Shown piece after piece: positions 25,498-33,183 of a stretch of 35,571 nt of DNA. The number at the start of each line of letters is the position of its first letter. The stretch's first letter is position 1. The stretch is from positions 1 to 35,571 of the forward strand of contig DCGY01000076.1 of NCBI GenBank assembly GCA_002314715.1, written 5' to 3'. The DNA comes from Lachnospiraceae bacterium UBA1766 (GTDB lineage Bacteria; Bacillota; Clostridia; Lachnospirales; Lachnospiraceae). A model generated the notes under the pieces. It did not search any database, was not told the DNA's origin, and was given only the letters and a program-made list of their open reading frames with translations. Both the position numbers and the translations under genes were made by a program.

Positions 25498-26274
25498 ATG
25501 GCAAAAAATTATTTTGATTTAACAGGAAAAGTGGCAGTGGTTACAGGTTGTTCTACCGGTCTTGGAGTACAGATGGCTAAGGCTTTGGCAAACCAGGGCG
25601 CAAAGATTGTTGCTCTTGCAAGACGTCAGAACTTAATTGATGAGGTTGCTGCACAGATTACCGCAGATTATGGTGTAGAGGCAATTGGTGTTGCTTGTGA
25701 TATTACCGATACCGATAAGGTAGAGGCTGCTGTAAAGACCATTATGGACAAGTTTGGTCGTATTGATATTTTGATTAACAATGCCGGTACCGGTGCAGTT
25801 GCTCCTGCAGAGCAGATTACCGATGAGCAGTTTGCAAACGAGATGAACATCGACTTGTTCGGTTCCTTCAAGGTAGCAAGAGCTGTTGCAAACGCAGCAA
25901 TGATTCCTCAGGGCTATGGACGTATTATCAATATCGCTTCTATGTACGGTATTGTTGGTAACAAGATTGCTCCCGCTGCTCCTTATCATGCAGCTAAGGG
26001 TGGTGTTGTAAACCTTACCCGTGCACTTGCAGCTGAGTGGGGTGATAAGGGTATCACCGTAAACTCTATCTGTCCCGGATATTTTGAGACTCCTCTTACC
26101 AAGGAGACTCTTGACAGTGAGTTCTTCCAGAACTATGCAAGAACCATGATTCCTATGGCTAGATACGGTAAGGAAGGCGAGCTTGACACCGCAGCAATCT
26201 TCCTTGCTTCTGAGGCTAGCAGCTATGTAAACGGTGTAATCCTTCCTATTGATGGTGGATATACCTGTATGTAA
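25498..26274 (+). CDS. SDR-family dehydrogenase, gluconate 5-dehydrogenase-like
   Basis: A classical short-chain dehydrogenase of 258 residues. TGCSTGLG (16-23) binds the nucleotide, NNAG is near 92, and Ser148, Tyr163 and Lys167 (YHAAK) form the catalytic set. The closing segment SSYVNGVILPIDGGYTCM is typical. Sequence style is closest to gluconate 5-dehydrogenase (IdnO) or 2-deoxy-D-gluconate 3-dehydrogenase (KduD), but SDR substrates cannot be fixed by eye. Codon use is as strongly biased as in ptb and buk, so it is probably abundant. AAGGAGG lies 11 bases before the ATG. A possible promoter upstream (TTGACA at 25384-25389) lacks a convincing -10; readthrough from the GH31 gene is possible. 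Confidence 0.8.
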   Translation: MAKNYFDLTGKVAVVTGCSTGLGVQMAKALANQGAKIVALARRQNLIDEVAAQITADYGVEAIGVACDITDTDKVEAAVKTIMDKFGRIDILINNAGTGAVAPAEQITDEQFANEMNIDLFGSFKVARAVANAAMIPQGYGRIINIASMYGIVGNKIAPAAPYHAAKGGVVNLTRALAAEWGDKGITVNSICPGYFETPLTKETLDSEFFQNYARTMIPMARYGKEGELDTAAIFLASEASSYVNGVILPIDGGYTCM

Positions 26275-26291
26275 TTCTCTGTGTGAGATAC

Positions 26292-26328
26292 AAAAGCAAG
26301 TGCTTGAAAATAGCACTTGCTTTTTTTT
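26292..26328 (+). terminator. Terminator after the SDR gene
   Basis: AAAAGCAAGTGCT pairs perfectly with AGCACTTGCTTTT around a short loop and is followed by a run of eight T. A very strong intrinsic terminator. Confidence 0.93.
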
Positions 26329-26367
26329 GAAAAAAATGGTAAGGTGAATATCGTAAAAAAATAAAGG

Positions 26368-26486
26368 AATTCTTCGGGGCAGGGTGAAATTCCCTACTGG
26401 CGGTATAGTCCGCGACCTGTAACAATTGTTATGGCTGACTCGGTGCAACTCCGGGACCAACAGTAAAGTCTGGATGAAAGAAGAAG
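26368..26486 (+). ncRNA. FMN riboswitch (RFN element)
   Basis: The conserved FMN aptamer core is clear: GGGGCAGGGTGAAATTCC at 26376-26393, ACTGGCGGTA, GTCCGCGACC, then GGTGCAACTCCGGGACC, AACAGTAAAGTC and TGGATGAAAGAAG. The CTTC near 26372 and GAAG near 26480 can close helix P1. It lies in the 349-base gap between the SDR gene and ribU, and is followed by a terminator at 26565-26592. High FMN would be expected to favour termination and switch off the riboflavin importer. Confidence 0.97.
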
Positions 26487-26564
26487 CAGTTTACGGAAAG
26501 AGGACGTTGTTTTCTGATGTTTTGCGTCGAAACTCTTTTCGTAATTCATATTTTGCTTCATGCG

Positions 26565-26592
26565 CCCTCGAAACTGGTTTCGGGGGTTTTCT
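26565..26592 (+). terminator. Riboswitch-controlled terminator before ribU
   Basis: CCCTCGAAA pairs with TTTCGGGGG (one wobble) around CTGG, followed by TTTTCTT. It lies about 80 bases after the aptamer and 32 bases before the ribU start, the normal place for the expression platform of an FMN riboswitch. The intervening bases contain GTCGAAACTC, which matches part of the stem and could contribute to an antiterminator. Confidence 0.85.
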
Positions 26593-26623
26593 TATTGTAA
26601 GAATTCGAGAAAGAGGTAGAATA

Positions 26624-27286
26624 ATGAACAACAAAACAAAGAAACTTACAACCCTTGCAATGCTTTGTGCAATTGCATATGTAGTTATGCTGGTAGGACG
26701 TATCCCGGTGGTATTATTCCTCAAATACGATCCTAAGGATGTAATCATTACCCTGGGTGGTCTGGTATTTGGCCCTATGTCTTCCCTGGCTATTTCCGTA
26801 ATCGTTTCCTTAATTGAAATGGTTACCGCCAGCGATACCGGTATTATCGGCTTGATTATGAATGTATTATCCACAGTTGCTTTCGCATGTACCGCTTCTT
26901 ATACATATAAGAAGAAACATACCATTCACGGTGCGGTAATCGGCTTGGTAGCGGGAACAATTGCTATGGTAATTGTTATGCTTTTGTGGAATTACCTGAT
27001 TACCCCTCTCTATATGGGTACATCCCGTGAGCAGGTAGCTGCAATGCTCGTTCCGATTTTCCTTCCTTTTAATCTGGTAAAAGGTGGATTGAATGCAACC
27101 TTGACCTTCTTCCTTTACAAGCCTCTTGTAACTGGACTTCGTAAAGCCGGCATTATCGAGGCAAGTACCGCGAAGACCGAAGAAGGCGGAAAGAAGAAGC
27201 CTGTAGCAATCGGTTATATGCTTCTGTCTGCTGTAGTATTTATTACCTGTGTGCTCTTCATTTTGGTTAAGCAGGGTATAATCTAA
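26624..27286 (+). CDS. ribU: Riboflavin ECF transporter, substrate-binding subunit RibU
   Basis: The membrane S-component that binds riboflavin and works with the shared EcfT and EcfA ATPases to import it. From the ATG at 26624 it has 220 residues and about six membrane segments, with the family pattern KLTTLAMLCAIAYVVMLV at the N-terminus and YDPKDVIITLGGLVFGP, typical of RibU-like S-components. The start follows an AGAGG 7 bases upstream; a longer open frame runs back through the riboswitch and is not real. Control by the FMN riboswitch supports riboflavin or FMN precursors as the substrate. No EcfT or EcfA gene is in the window. Confidence 0.93.
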   Translation: MNNKTKKLTTLAMLCAIAYVVMLVGRIPVVLFLKYDPKDVIITLGGLVFGPMSSLAISVIVSLIEMVTASDTGIIGLIMNVLSTVAFACTASYTYKKKHTIHGAVIGLVAGTIAMVIVMLLWNYLITPLYMGTSREQVAAMLVPIFLPFNLVKGGLNATLTFFLYKPLVTGLRKAGIIEASTAKTEEGGKKKPVAIGYMLLSAVVFITCVLFILVKQGII

Positions 27287-27360
27287 AAAATACACGAAAA
27301 CATCAGTCAAATAGAATATCAGATTATAATGAAACAGCTCGTTTTTCAAAGAGAATAGAC

Positions 27361-27389
27361 TTGCAAAATAAGGCATTTGCTTTTATAAT
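27361..27389 (+). promoter_or_regulatory. Promoter upstream of the ycxB-tsa genes
   Basis: TTGCAA (27361-27366) and a perfect TATAAT (27384-27389) with a 17-base spacer. Transcription would begin near 27396, only about eight bases before the terminator hairpin at 27404-27430. Confidence 0.6.
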
Positions 27390-27403
27390 GAACCTAAAAT
27401 AGG

Positions 27404-27431
27404 AAAGCACCTACATAGTAGGTGCTTTTTC
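27404..27431 (+). terminator. Strong hairpin terminator between ribU and the ycxB-like gene
   Basis: AAAGCACCTA (27404-27413) pairs perfectly with TAGGTGCTTT (27419-27428) around a five-base loop, followed by TTC. It may end ribU, and also lies just after a good promoter, so it could act as a leader attenuator. Confidence 0.9.
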
Positions 27432-27473
27432 TGGGTTGATACTTTGTGTGAGAAATGATAGAGGATATATATT

Positions 27474-27950
27474 ATGGTAGAATTGGATGTGAAAATCGGC
27501 TCAAAGGAGCTGTATGATTTTATGTTAATGCATCATTATAATTCCCCGGGAGGAATTATGGGAAGTGCCCTGGGGGCAGTATGTATTTTGGTTGCACTTT
27601 CCAATCATCAATGGATTTTTTTGATTTTGGGAGTGATTCTGTTGCTGTATTTGCCCTGGACACTATATCTGAAGAGCAAACAACAGAGTGTTACAAACGC
27701 CAGCTTTAAGGAATCGCTTCATTATATATTGGATGATGATGGAATTACCATTTCACAGGGTGAGGTAACCGAGCATCAATCCTGGGATCAAATGGTGAAA
27801 GCGGTGTCCACGGGACGTAGTATTATTGTGTACACTTCCAAGGTGAATGCAACGATTTTTCCGAAAGCACAATTGGGAGACCAAAAGGCAAATGTGATTG
27901 CCATGATTTCCACCCATATGCCTCCGAGGAAAGTGAAAATACGAAATTAA
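27474..27950 (+). CDS. YcxB-like membrane protein
   Basis: A 158-residue protein with a short polar start, two adjacent membrane segments (about 28-43 and 46-66) and a C-terminal soluble domain of about 80 residues. The arrangement and the HYILDDDGITIS...W...VKAV...IVYTS pattern resemble the YcxB family, whose function is unknown. A GAGG site lies 9 bases before the ATG. tsaE follows within 72 bases, across a tandem repeat. Confidence 0.72.
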   Translation: MVELDVKIGSKELYDFMLMHHYNSPGGIMGSALGAVCILVALSNHQWIFLILGVILLLYLPWTLYLKSKQQSVTNASFKESLHYILDDDGITISQGEVTEHQSWDQMVKAVSTGRSIIVYTSKVNATIFPKAQLGDQKANVIAMISTHMPPRKVKIRN

Positions 27951-27953
27951 TGG

Positions 27954-27975
27954 TATGACATGCAATATGACATGC
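27954..27975 (+). repeat. Two tandem copies of TATGACATGC
   Basis: TATGACATGC at 27954-27963 and 27966-27975, a 12-base period, begin four bases after the stop codon of the ycxB-like gene. The second copy runs into GACATGCGTGTC, a small dyad. The first copy contains the upstream ATG of the longest tsaE frame. Confidence 0.8.
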
Positions 27976-28022
27976 GTGTCACAAAGAGAAACAGCAAGGA
28001 TTTACGAGGAAAAACAGGAATT

Positions 28023-28469
28023 ATGACAAAGAATGTGACAGAGAGTTTCAACGCGGAAGAAACCTTTCAAATGGGTGAAAAATTAGGCGGGGAATGTCAA
28101 CCGGGACAGGTTTATACCTTGATAGGAGATTTGGGAGTAGGGAAAACAGTCTTCACCCAGGGTCTGGCCAAAGGACTTGGAATTACAGAACCGGTGAATA
28201 GTCCCACCTTTACCATATTGCAGGAATATCACGAGGGAAGACTTCCTTTTTATCACTTTGATGTGTATCGCATCGGGGACGTGGAAGAAATGGATGAAAT
28301 CGGATATGAGGATTGTATCTACGGAGAGGGCGTATGCCTGATTGAGTGGGCAAATCTGATTGAGGAGATTTTGCCAAAGCATTACTGGCAGATTACCATT
28401 GAAAAAGACTTGGAAAAAGGATTTGATTATCGTAAAATAACCATAGAAGAAATTGGAACGGAAGAATAG
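28023..28469 (+). CDS. tsaE: tRNA t6A biosynthesis ATPase TsaE
   Basis: ATPase that assists TsaB and TsaD in making N6-threonylcarbamoyladenosine at position 37 of ANN-decoding tRNAs. It has a Walker A GDLGVGKT (35-42), the family segments NSPTFTILQEY and FYHFDVYRI, and EWANLIEEILP. From the ATG at 28023 it has 148 residues, the usual size. The frame is open back to 27960, but the extra 21 residues do not look like TsaE and begin in the tandem repeat. The site CAGGAA is close to the start, with GAGGA further off, so the start is likely but not certain. tsaB follows after 32 bases. Confidence 0.93.
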   Translation: MTKNVTESFNAEETFQMGEKLGGECQPGQVYTLIGDLGVGKTVFTQGLAKGLGITEPVNSPTFTILQEYHEGRLPFYHFDVYRIGDVEEMDEIGYEDCIYGEGVCLIEWANLIEEILPKHYWQITIEKDLEKGFDYRKITIEEIGTEE

Positions 28470-28501
28470 ATTTTATTTCAGTCCGTATGTGAGGAATCGA
28501 T

Positions 28502-29233
28502 ATGAAGATTTTAGGAATTGACAGCTCAGGACTTGTGGCCGGTGTGGCAGTAGTGGAAGACGATATTTTGTTGGGAGAGTATACCACCAATTATAAGAAG
28601 ACACATTCCCAGACTCTGCTTCCTATGTTGGATGAGCTGAAGAAAATGATTGAACTTGATTTGGACAGTATAGATGCCATTGCAATCTCCAAAGGGCCGG
28701 GATCTTTTACAGGACTTCGCATCGGCGCAGCGACAGCCAAAGGACTGGGACTCGCACTGAAGAAACCATTGGTGGAAGTGCCTACCCTGGCAGGCATGGC
28801 CTATCAGCTTTTTGCCTGTGATTCGTTGATTTGCCCCATTATGGATGCCAGAAGAAATCAGGTTTATACCGGCATTTACCGATTTGAAACCAAGGATTGT
28901 CAGGGAGAGGCGAAGCGCAGTCTGTCAGAGACCAAGGAACAGTGTGCAATCGATATCAGGGAATTAATTGATGAATTGAATGGAATGGGTCAGTCGGTTG
29001 TTTTTCTCGGAGATGGTGTGGCAGTATATGAGAAAACCATTCGAGAATTTTGTAAAGTGCCTTATACCTTTGCACCGGCAGGCATGAACTATCAGAGAGC
29101 GGCATCGGTGGCAACCTTGGGTGCTATTTATTTTGCAGAAGGTAAGAGTATTGATGCAGCCCTTCACCAGCCGGAGTATTTGCGCAAGAGTCAGGCAGAG
29201 CGTGAAAAAGAAGAACGGGCTACGGAGTCTTAA
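28502..29233 (+). CDS. tsaB: tRNA t6A biosynthesis protein TsaB
   Basis: The non-catalytic ASKHA-family partner of TsaD in t6A formation. The 243 residues show the family start MKILGIDSSG, the KTHSQTLLPMLDEL region and the conserved SKGPGSFTGLRIGAATAKGL near 60-79, then MDARRNQVYTGIY. Its stop codon TAA shares its last A with the ATG of rimI, so the two are translationally coupled. Confidence 0.95.
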   Translation: MKILGIDSSGLVAGVAVVEDDILLGEYTTNYKKTHSQTLLPMLDELKKMIELDLDSIDAIAISKGPGSFTGLRIGAATAKGLGLALKKPLVEVPTLAGMAYQLFACDSLICPIMDARRNQVYTGIYRFETKDCQGEAKRSLSETKEQCAIDIRELIDELNGMGQSVVFLGDGVAVYEKTIREFCKVPYTFAPAGMNYQRAASVATLGAIYFAEGKSIDAALHQPEYLRKSQAEREKEERATES

Positions 29234-29676
29234 TGCGGATGATACGAATTCGATTTTTTGAGCAGAAGGATATAGACAGGGTTTGGAAAATGGAGCAGAA
29301 CTATTTCTCCGAACCATGGTCGAAAGCGGAATTTGAGGCATTGCTTACCAGAGAGTATTGTATTTATGTGGTGGCAGAACTAGATGACCTGGTAGTCGGC
29401 TTCGCAGGGATGACGAATCTGTGCGGGGAAGGTGATATTGACAAGGTGATGGTGGATGAAAACTATCGGGGAATGCACATAGCCGGGCAAATGTTGAGGG
29501 AATTGTTTGCGATTGGTGAAAAGAAGGGGATAGAGAGTTACACCCTGGAGGTGCGTGTGGGAAATGCCCCGGCGATTGCCTTATATGAGCATGCCGGTTT
29601 TGTGAATGAGGGGATTCGCCCCAATTTCTATACGAAGCCCACAGAGGATGCCATGATTATGTGGAAAAGAAAATAA
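29233..29676 (+). CDS. rimI: Ribosomal protein S18 alanine N-acetyltransferase RimI
   Basis: A 147-residue GNAT acetyltransferase. The acetyl-CoA loop corresponds to VDENYRGMHIAGQML (near 75-90), and EVRVGNAPAIALYEHAGFVNEGIRPNFY is the usual RimI C-terminal half. It probably acetylates the N-terminus of S18, though GNAT paralogues can have other targets. Its position between tsaB and tsaD is the common arrangement in Firmicutes. It overlaps tsaB by one base. Confidence 0.9.
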   Translation: MRMIRIRFFEQKDIDRVWKMEQNYFSEPWSKAEFEALLTREYCIYVVAELDDLVVGFAGMTNLCGEGDIDKVMVDENYRGMHIAGQMLRELFAIGEKKGIESYTLEVRVGNAPAIALYEHAGFVNEGIRPNFYTKPTEDAMIMWKRK

Positions 29677-29737
29677 ATGGATGCAAAAAAGGAATATGTA
29701 ATTCTTCGTTTTGCACAGTTGGAAGGAATAGAGATTC

Positions 29738-30649
29738 ATGTTAGATGTATGTCTTTTGGGAACCGGAGGAATGATGCCATTGCCCTATCGATGGCTGACT
29801 TCTTTGATGATGCGATATAATGGGAAAAGTATTTTGATTGATTGTGGTGAGGGTACCCAGATTGCCATGCGAAAGAAGGGCTGGAGTCCCAATCCCATCG
29901 ATATTATCTGTCTGACCCATTTCCATGCGGATCATGTCAGCGGAATTCCGGGAATGCTTTTGACCATGGGAAACGCAGAGAGAACAGAGCCGCTTTTGAT
30001 TATCGGTCCTAAGGGACTGAACCGGGTGATCGGAGCGTTGCGTGTGATTGCCCCCGAGCTTCCGTTTGAAATTATTTGTAAGGAAATTGAGGGCGAGGAA
30101 CAGATTTTTTCCTTTGAAGGTTTTCAGATTAAGGCTTTTAAGGTGAACCATAATGTGTTATGCTACGGTTATAGTATGTCCATTGACCGAGCAGGCAGAT
30201 TCGACAAGGATCGTGCTATGAGCCAGGGGATTCCCATGAAATTATGGAGCCGCTTGCAAAAAGGCGAAGTCATTGAGGAAGCGGGCATTACTTATACACC
30301 GAACATGGTGTTGGGAGAAAGCAGAAAGGGACTAAAGGTTACTTACTGTACCGATACCAGACCCACCGCAAGCATTGAAGAAAATGCAAAAAATGCGGAC
30401 TTACTGATATTGGAGGGTATGTACGGGGAACCGGACAAGCTTGCAAAGGCGAAGGAACATCGCCATATGACCATGTATGAGGCCGCCAAGATTGCACAAA
30501 AGGTAAATGCGCCCGAATTGTGGCTTACCCATTACAGTCCATCCTTATTTAATCCCGAGGAATATGCGGAAGAGGTTCGCAAGATATTCCCCGGAACAAT
30601 TTTGGCAAAGGATGGCCGAAGTATAGAATTAAAATTCGAAGAGGATTAA
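29738..30649 (+). CDS. rnz: Ribonuclease Z
   Basis: Endonuclease that trims the 3' ends of tRNA precursors lacking an encoded CCA. The 303-residue short-form enzyme has the metallo-beta-lactamase zinc motif THFHADH (60-66), an N-terminal GTGG and the late EHRHMTMYEAAKIAQ and LTHYSP segments. AAGGAA lies about 9 bases before the ATG. It sits within the t6A cluster, and the tRNA-Ser at the right edge of the window has no encoded CCA, so it fits this processing route. Confidence 0.92.
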   Translation: MLDVCLLGTGGMMPLPYRWLTSLMMRYNGKSILIDCGEGTQIAMRKKGWSPNPIDIICLTHFHADHVSGIPGMLLTMGNAERTEPLLIIGPKGLNRVIGALRVIAPELPFEIICKEIEGEEQIFSFEGFQIKAFKVNHNVLCYGYSMSIDRAGRFDKDRAMSQGIPMKLWSRLQKGEVIEEAGITYTPNMVLGESRKGLKVTYCTDTRPTASIEENAKNADLLILEGMYGEPDKLAKAKEHRHMTMYEAAKIAQKVNAPELWLTHYSPSLFNPEEYAEEVRKIFPGTILAKDGRSIELKFEED

Positions 30650-30668
30650 TATCCTCTTTGTTTGTGTG
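30639..30668 (+). terminator. Possible weak terminator at the end of rnz
   Basis: AAGAGGAT (30639-30646) pairs perfectly with ATCCTCTT (30651-30658) around TAAT; the stem includes the rnz stop codon. The tail TTTGTTTGTG is only partly U-rich. A weak promoter-like pair (TTGTGT 30662-30667, TACTAA 30684-30689) follows. Confidence 0.45.
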
Positions 30669-30705
30669 TTTATAGCTCTACGATACTAAGAAAGGACAGG
30701 AATGG

Positions 30706-31296
30706 ATGAAGAATAAGTCTACAACCCGTATAACCATAATTATCGTGTTGATCGTCACTGCGGTTGTGGCTTACTATGCGTATTTATCCAACCGTGCCCA
30801 GGAGCAGAAAAAGAGTGAGGCGGTTATGTCTGCTGTCGATTCTGCTATTTCCAGAGATTTGGAATTTAACTATCCTTCCACCCCCAAGGAAGTGATTAAG
30901 TATTACAACGAGATTATGAAATGCTATTACAATGAATCCTGTACGGATGAACAGTTGGAACAGCTGGGATTAAAGGCCAGAGAATTGTATGATGAAGATT
31001 TGCTGACGGCAAACAATTTGGGGACCTATATGGAAAAGTTGAAGGCGGATGTGGCCGATGCCAAGAAGAATAAGCGCAAGATTACCAGTGCTTCGTTGGC
31101 ATCCAGCACAAATGTAGTGGAATATACGGTGGACGGCTTCCGGTTTGCCCGAATCCATTGCGGATACAATTTCATGGAAAACGGTAACAGTAAGCCTACC
31201 AATTTGGTTTATTTGCTTCGAAAAGATTCCAATAAACGTTGGAAGATTTACGGATGGCAAACCAAAGAAGAGTATGAACAGTATCAGAATAATTAA
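30706..31296 (+). CDS. Uncharacterised membrane-anchored protein
   Basis: A 196-residue protein with one N-terminal membrane segment (about 8-27) and a polar extracytoplasmic part. No lipobox or catalytic motif is seen. The middle is helical and charged; the C-terminal third contains YTVDGFRFARIHCGYNF and NLVYLLRKDSNKRWKIYGWQ, which look like a small alpha/beta domain. I believe similar proteins occur beside tsaD in other Lachnospiraceae (possibly the family named DUF6715) but cannot confirm that here. The site AAAGGAC-like lies before the ATG. tsaD begins 35 bases downstream. Confidence 0.7.
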   Translation: MKNKSTTRITIIIVLIVTAVVAYYAYLSNRAQEQKKSEAVMSAVDSAISRDLEFNYPSTPKEVIKYYNEIMKCYYNESCTDEQLEQLGLKARELYDEDLLTANNLGTYMEKLKADVADAKKNKRKITSASLASSTNVVEYTVDGFRFARIHCGYNFMENGNSKPTNLVYLLRKDSNKRWKIYGWQTKEEYEQYQNN

Positions 31297-31331
31297 ACGA
31301 AGTTTGAAATGAGAGAATAAAGAGGGAAAAC

Positions 31332-32354
31332 GTGAAGGAAGATGTATTGATTTTAGCAATCGAAAGCTCCTGTGACGAAACGGCAGCTTCGGTGGTAAAA
31401 AACGGACGAGAAGTATTATCCAATGTAATTTATTCCCAGATTGCACTGCATACCTTGTATGGAGGCGTGGTTCCGGAAATTGCATCCAGAAAGCATATTG
31501 AAAAAATCAATCAAGTAATCGAACAGGCATTGGCAGATGCCAATGTTACCTTAAAGGATATTACTGCAATCGCAGTGACCTATGGACCCGGTTTGGTGGG
31601 AGCACTTTTGGTAGGGGTGTCCGCAGCAAAGGCTATTTCTTTTGCTACCGGAATTCCGCTGATTGGAGTGCATCATATTGAGGGACATATCAGCGCAAAT
31701 TATATTGAGAACAAAGAATTGGAGCCCCCTTTTGTTTGTCTGGTTGCCTCCGGTGGACATTCTCATTTGGTGGTTGTAAAGGATTACGGCGAATATGGAA
31801 TTATCGGTCGCACCAGAGATGATGCGGCGGGGGAAGCCTTTGATAAAGTGGCAAGAGCAATTGACCTTGGTTATCCGGGAGGCCCCAAGATTGATAAATT
31901 GGCCAAGGAAGGAAATCCGAATGCCATTGAGTTCCCCAGAGCAAAAGTTGGGGACAATGAGTATGATTTTAGTTTTAGTGGATTAAAATCTGCTGTTTTG
32001 AATTATTTAAACGGATGTCAAATGAAGGGCATTCCGGTGAATCGTGCCGATGTGGCAGCTTCTTTCCAAAAGGCAGTTATTGATGTTTTGGTAGAGCATT
32101 CCATTCATGCGGTGAAGGCATACGGTTTCAAACAGTTCGCCATTGCGGGAGGGGTTGCTTCCAACAGTTCCCTGCGTGGAGCATTTGAAGAAAGATGCAA
32201 GAAGGAAGGCATTGCTTTTTATCATCCGTCACCGATTTTCTGCACCGACAATGCGGCAATGATAGGAGCGGCAGGATATTATGAATATCTTCGTGGTGTC
32301 CGCAGCGGTTATGATTTGAATGCGGTACCGAATTTGAAACTGGGAGAGCGATAG
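31332..32354 (+). CDS. tsaD: tRNA threonylcarbamoyladenosine transferase TsaD
   Basis: The catalytic subunit of t6A synthesis, transferring the threonylcarbamoyl group to A37. The 340-residue ASKHA protein begins VLILAIESSCDETAASVV, has metal-binding histidines in HHIEGH (114-119), then VASGGHSHLV, DDAAGEAFDKVAR and GGVASNSSLR. The start is a GTG with GAGGG five bases upstream. Only one base separates its stop codon from the ispD start. Confidence 0.96.
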   Translation: MKEDVLILAIESSCDETAASVVKNGREVLSNVIYSQIALHTLYGGVVPEIASRKHIEKINQVIEQALADANVTLKDITAIAVTYGPGLVGALLVGVSAAKAISFATGIPLIGVHHIEGHISANYIENKELEPPFVCLVASGGHSHLVVVKDYGEYGIIGRTRDDAAGEAFDKVARAIDLGYPGGPKIDKLAKEGNPNAIEFPRAKVGDNEYDFSFSGLKSAVLNYLNGCQMKGIPVNRADVAASFQKAVIDVLVEHSIHAVKAYGFKQFAIAGGVASNSSLRGAFEERCKKEGIAFYHPSPIFCTDNAAMIGAAGYYEYLRGVRSGYDLNAVPNLKLGER

Positions 32355-32355
32355 G

Positions 32356-33084
32356 ATGAGTGAGGTTTGCACAGCAATTGTTCTTGCCGGGGGAAGTGGC
32401 AGCAGAATGCAAAGCAAGGTGCCCAAACAATTTATGCCACTAAACGGGAAACCGTTGATCTGGTATTCTCTTCATGCGGTGGAACAGTCCGAGATTATCA
32501 CCCAATGTGTTTTGGTAACCGGCCAAGACGATGTGGAATATGTGAAAAAAGAGATACTTGAGAAGTATGGATTGAAAAAGGTAATCGGAGTAGTGGTGGG
32601 TGGTTCGGAACGCTATGCCTCTGTGTGGAACGGATTGAAATGGCTTCGTGAGAATACCCCCGGGTCCGGCAATGGTTATGTTTTCATCCATGACGGAGCC
32701 AGACCTTTTTTGAATGAACAGATTTTAAGAGATACCTATGCTGCGGTATTGGAATCAAAGGCTTGTGTAGCAGCGGTACCTTCAAAGGATACGGTGAAGA
32801 TTACGGATGAGGAAGGCTTTGCCGTCAGTACGCCAAGGCGGAATCTGGTTTGGAATGTGCAGACACCACAGGTGTTTGAAGAACAGTTGATTTATGAGGC
32901 ATATAAAACACTGGAAGAAAAGCAGCAGGGGCCGGATGGGAAACAGTATTTTGTAACGGACGATGCCAGCGTGGTAGAGCTTTTTACAGATCAAAGAGTT
33001 CGAATGGTAAATGCATCCTATCGAAATATTAAAGTTACCACACCGGAAGATATGCTGGTGGCAGAAGCATTTTTAAAGGAATAA
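32356..33084 (+). CDS. ispD: 2-C-methyl-D-erythritol 4-phosphate cytidylyltransferase IspD
   Basis: Third enzyme of the non-mevalonate isoprenoid pathway; joins CTP and methylerythritol phosphate. The 242 residues show the nucleotide-binding start LAGGSGSRMQSKVPKQF (10-26), the VGGSERYASVWNGL region, HDGARPF, and FVTDDASVVE. Its linkage to tsaD by one base suggests cotranscription. It ends at a strong terminator. Confidence 0.95.
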   Translation: MSEVCTAIVLAGGSGSRMQSKVPKQFMPLNGKPLIWYSLHAVEQSEIITQCVLVTGQDDVEYVKKEILEKYGLKKVIGVVVGGSERYASVWNGLKWLRENTPGSGNGYVFIHDGARPFLNEQILRDTYAAVLESKACVAAVPSKDTVKITDEEGFAVSTPRRNLVWNVQTPQVFEEQLIYEAYKTLEEKQQGPDGKQYFVTDDASVVELFTDQRVRMVNASYRNIKVTTPEDMLVAEAFLKE

Positions 33085-33103
33085 CAACATGATTGAAAAA
33101 GAA

Positions 33104-33137
33104 AGTCCGCAGATGATGTGTCTGCGGGCTCTTTTTG
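33104..33137 (+). terminator. Terminator after ispD
   Basis: AGTCCGCAGA (33104-33113) pairs with TCTGCGGGCT (33121-33130), with one wobble, around TGATGTG; TTTTTG follows. On the opposite strand the run TTTC after the stem is weak, so the GH120 gene may have to end elsewhere. Confidence 0.88.
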
Positions 33138-33183
33138 TTTTGAAAAATGTTTTATTGTTTTACGGAACGGAAAGACGTTTGAA

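Noticed and set aside
25633..26460. Open frame of 275 codons on the minus strand over the SDR gene and riboswitch
   Set aside because: It is antisense to a complete SDR gene and crosses a strong terminator and the FMN aptamer; its composition is not protein-like.
29677..29820. Short open frame of 47 codons between rimI and rnz
   Set aside because: It has no own ribosome site beyond the end of rimI, overlaps the rnz start in another frame and has no recognisable sequence.
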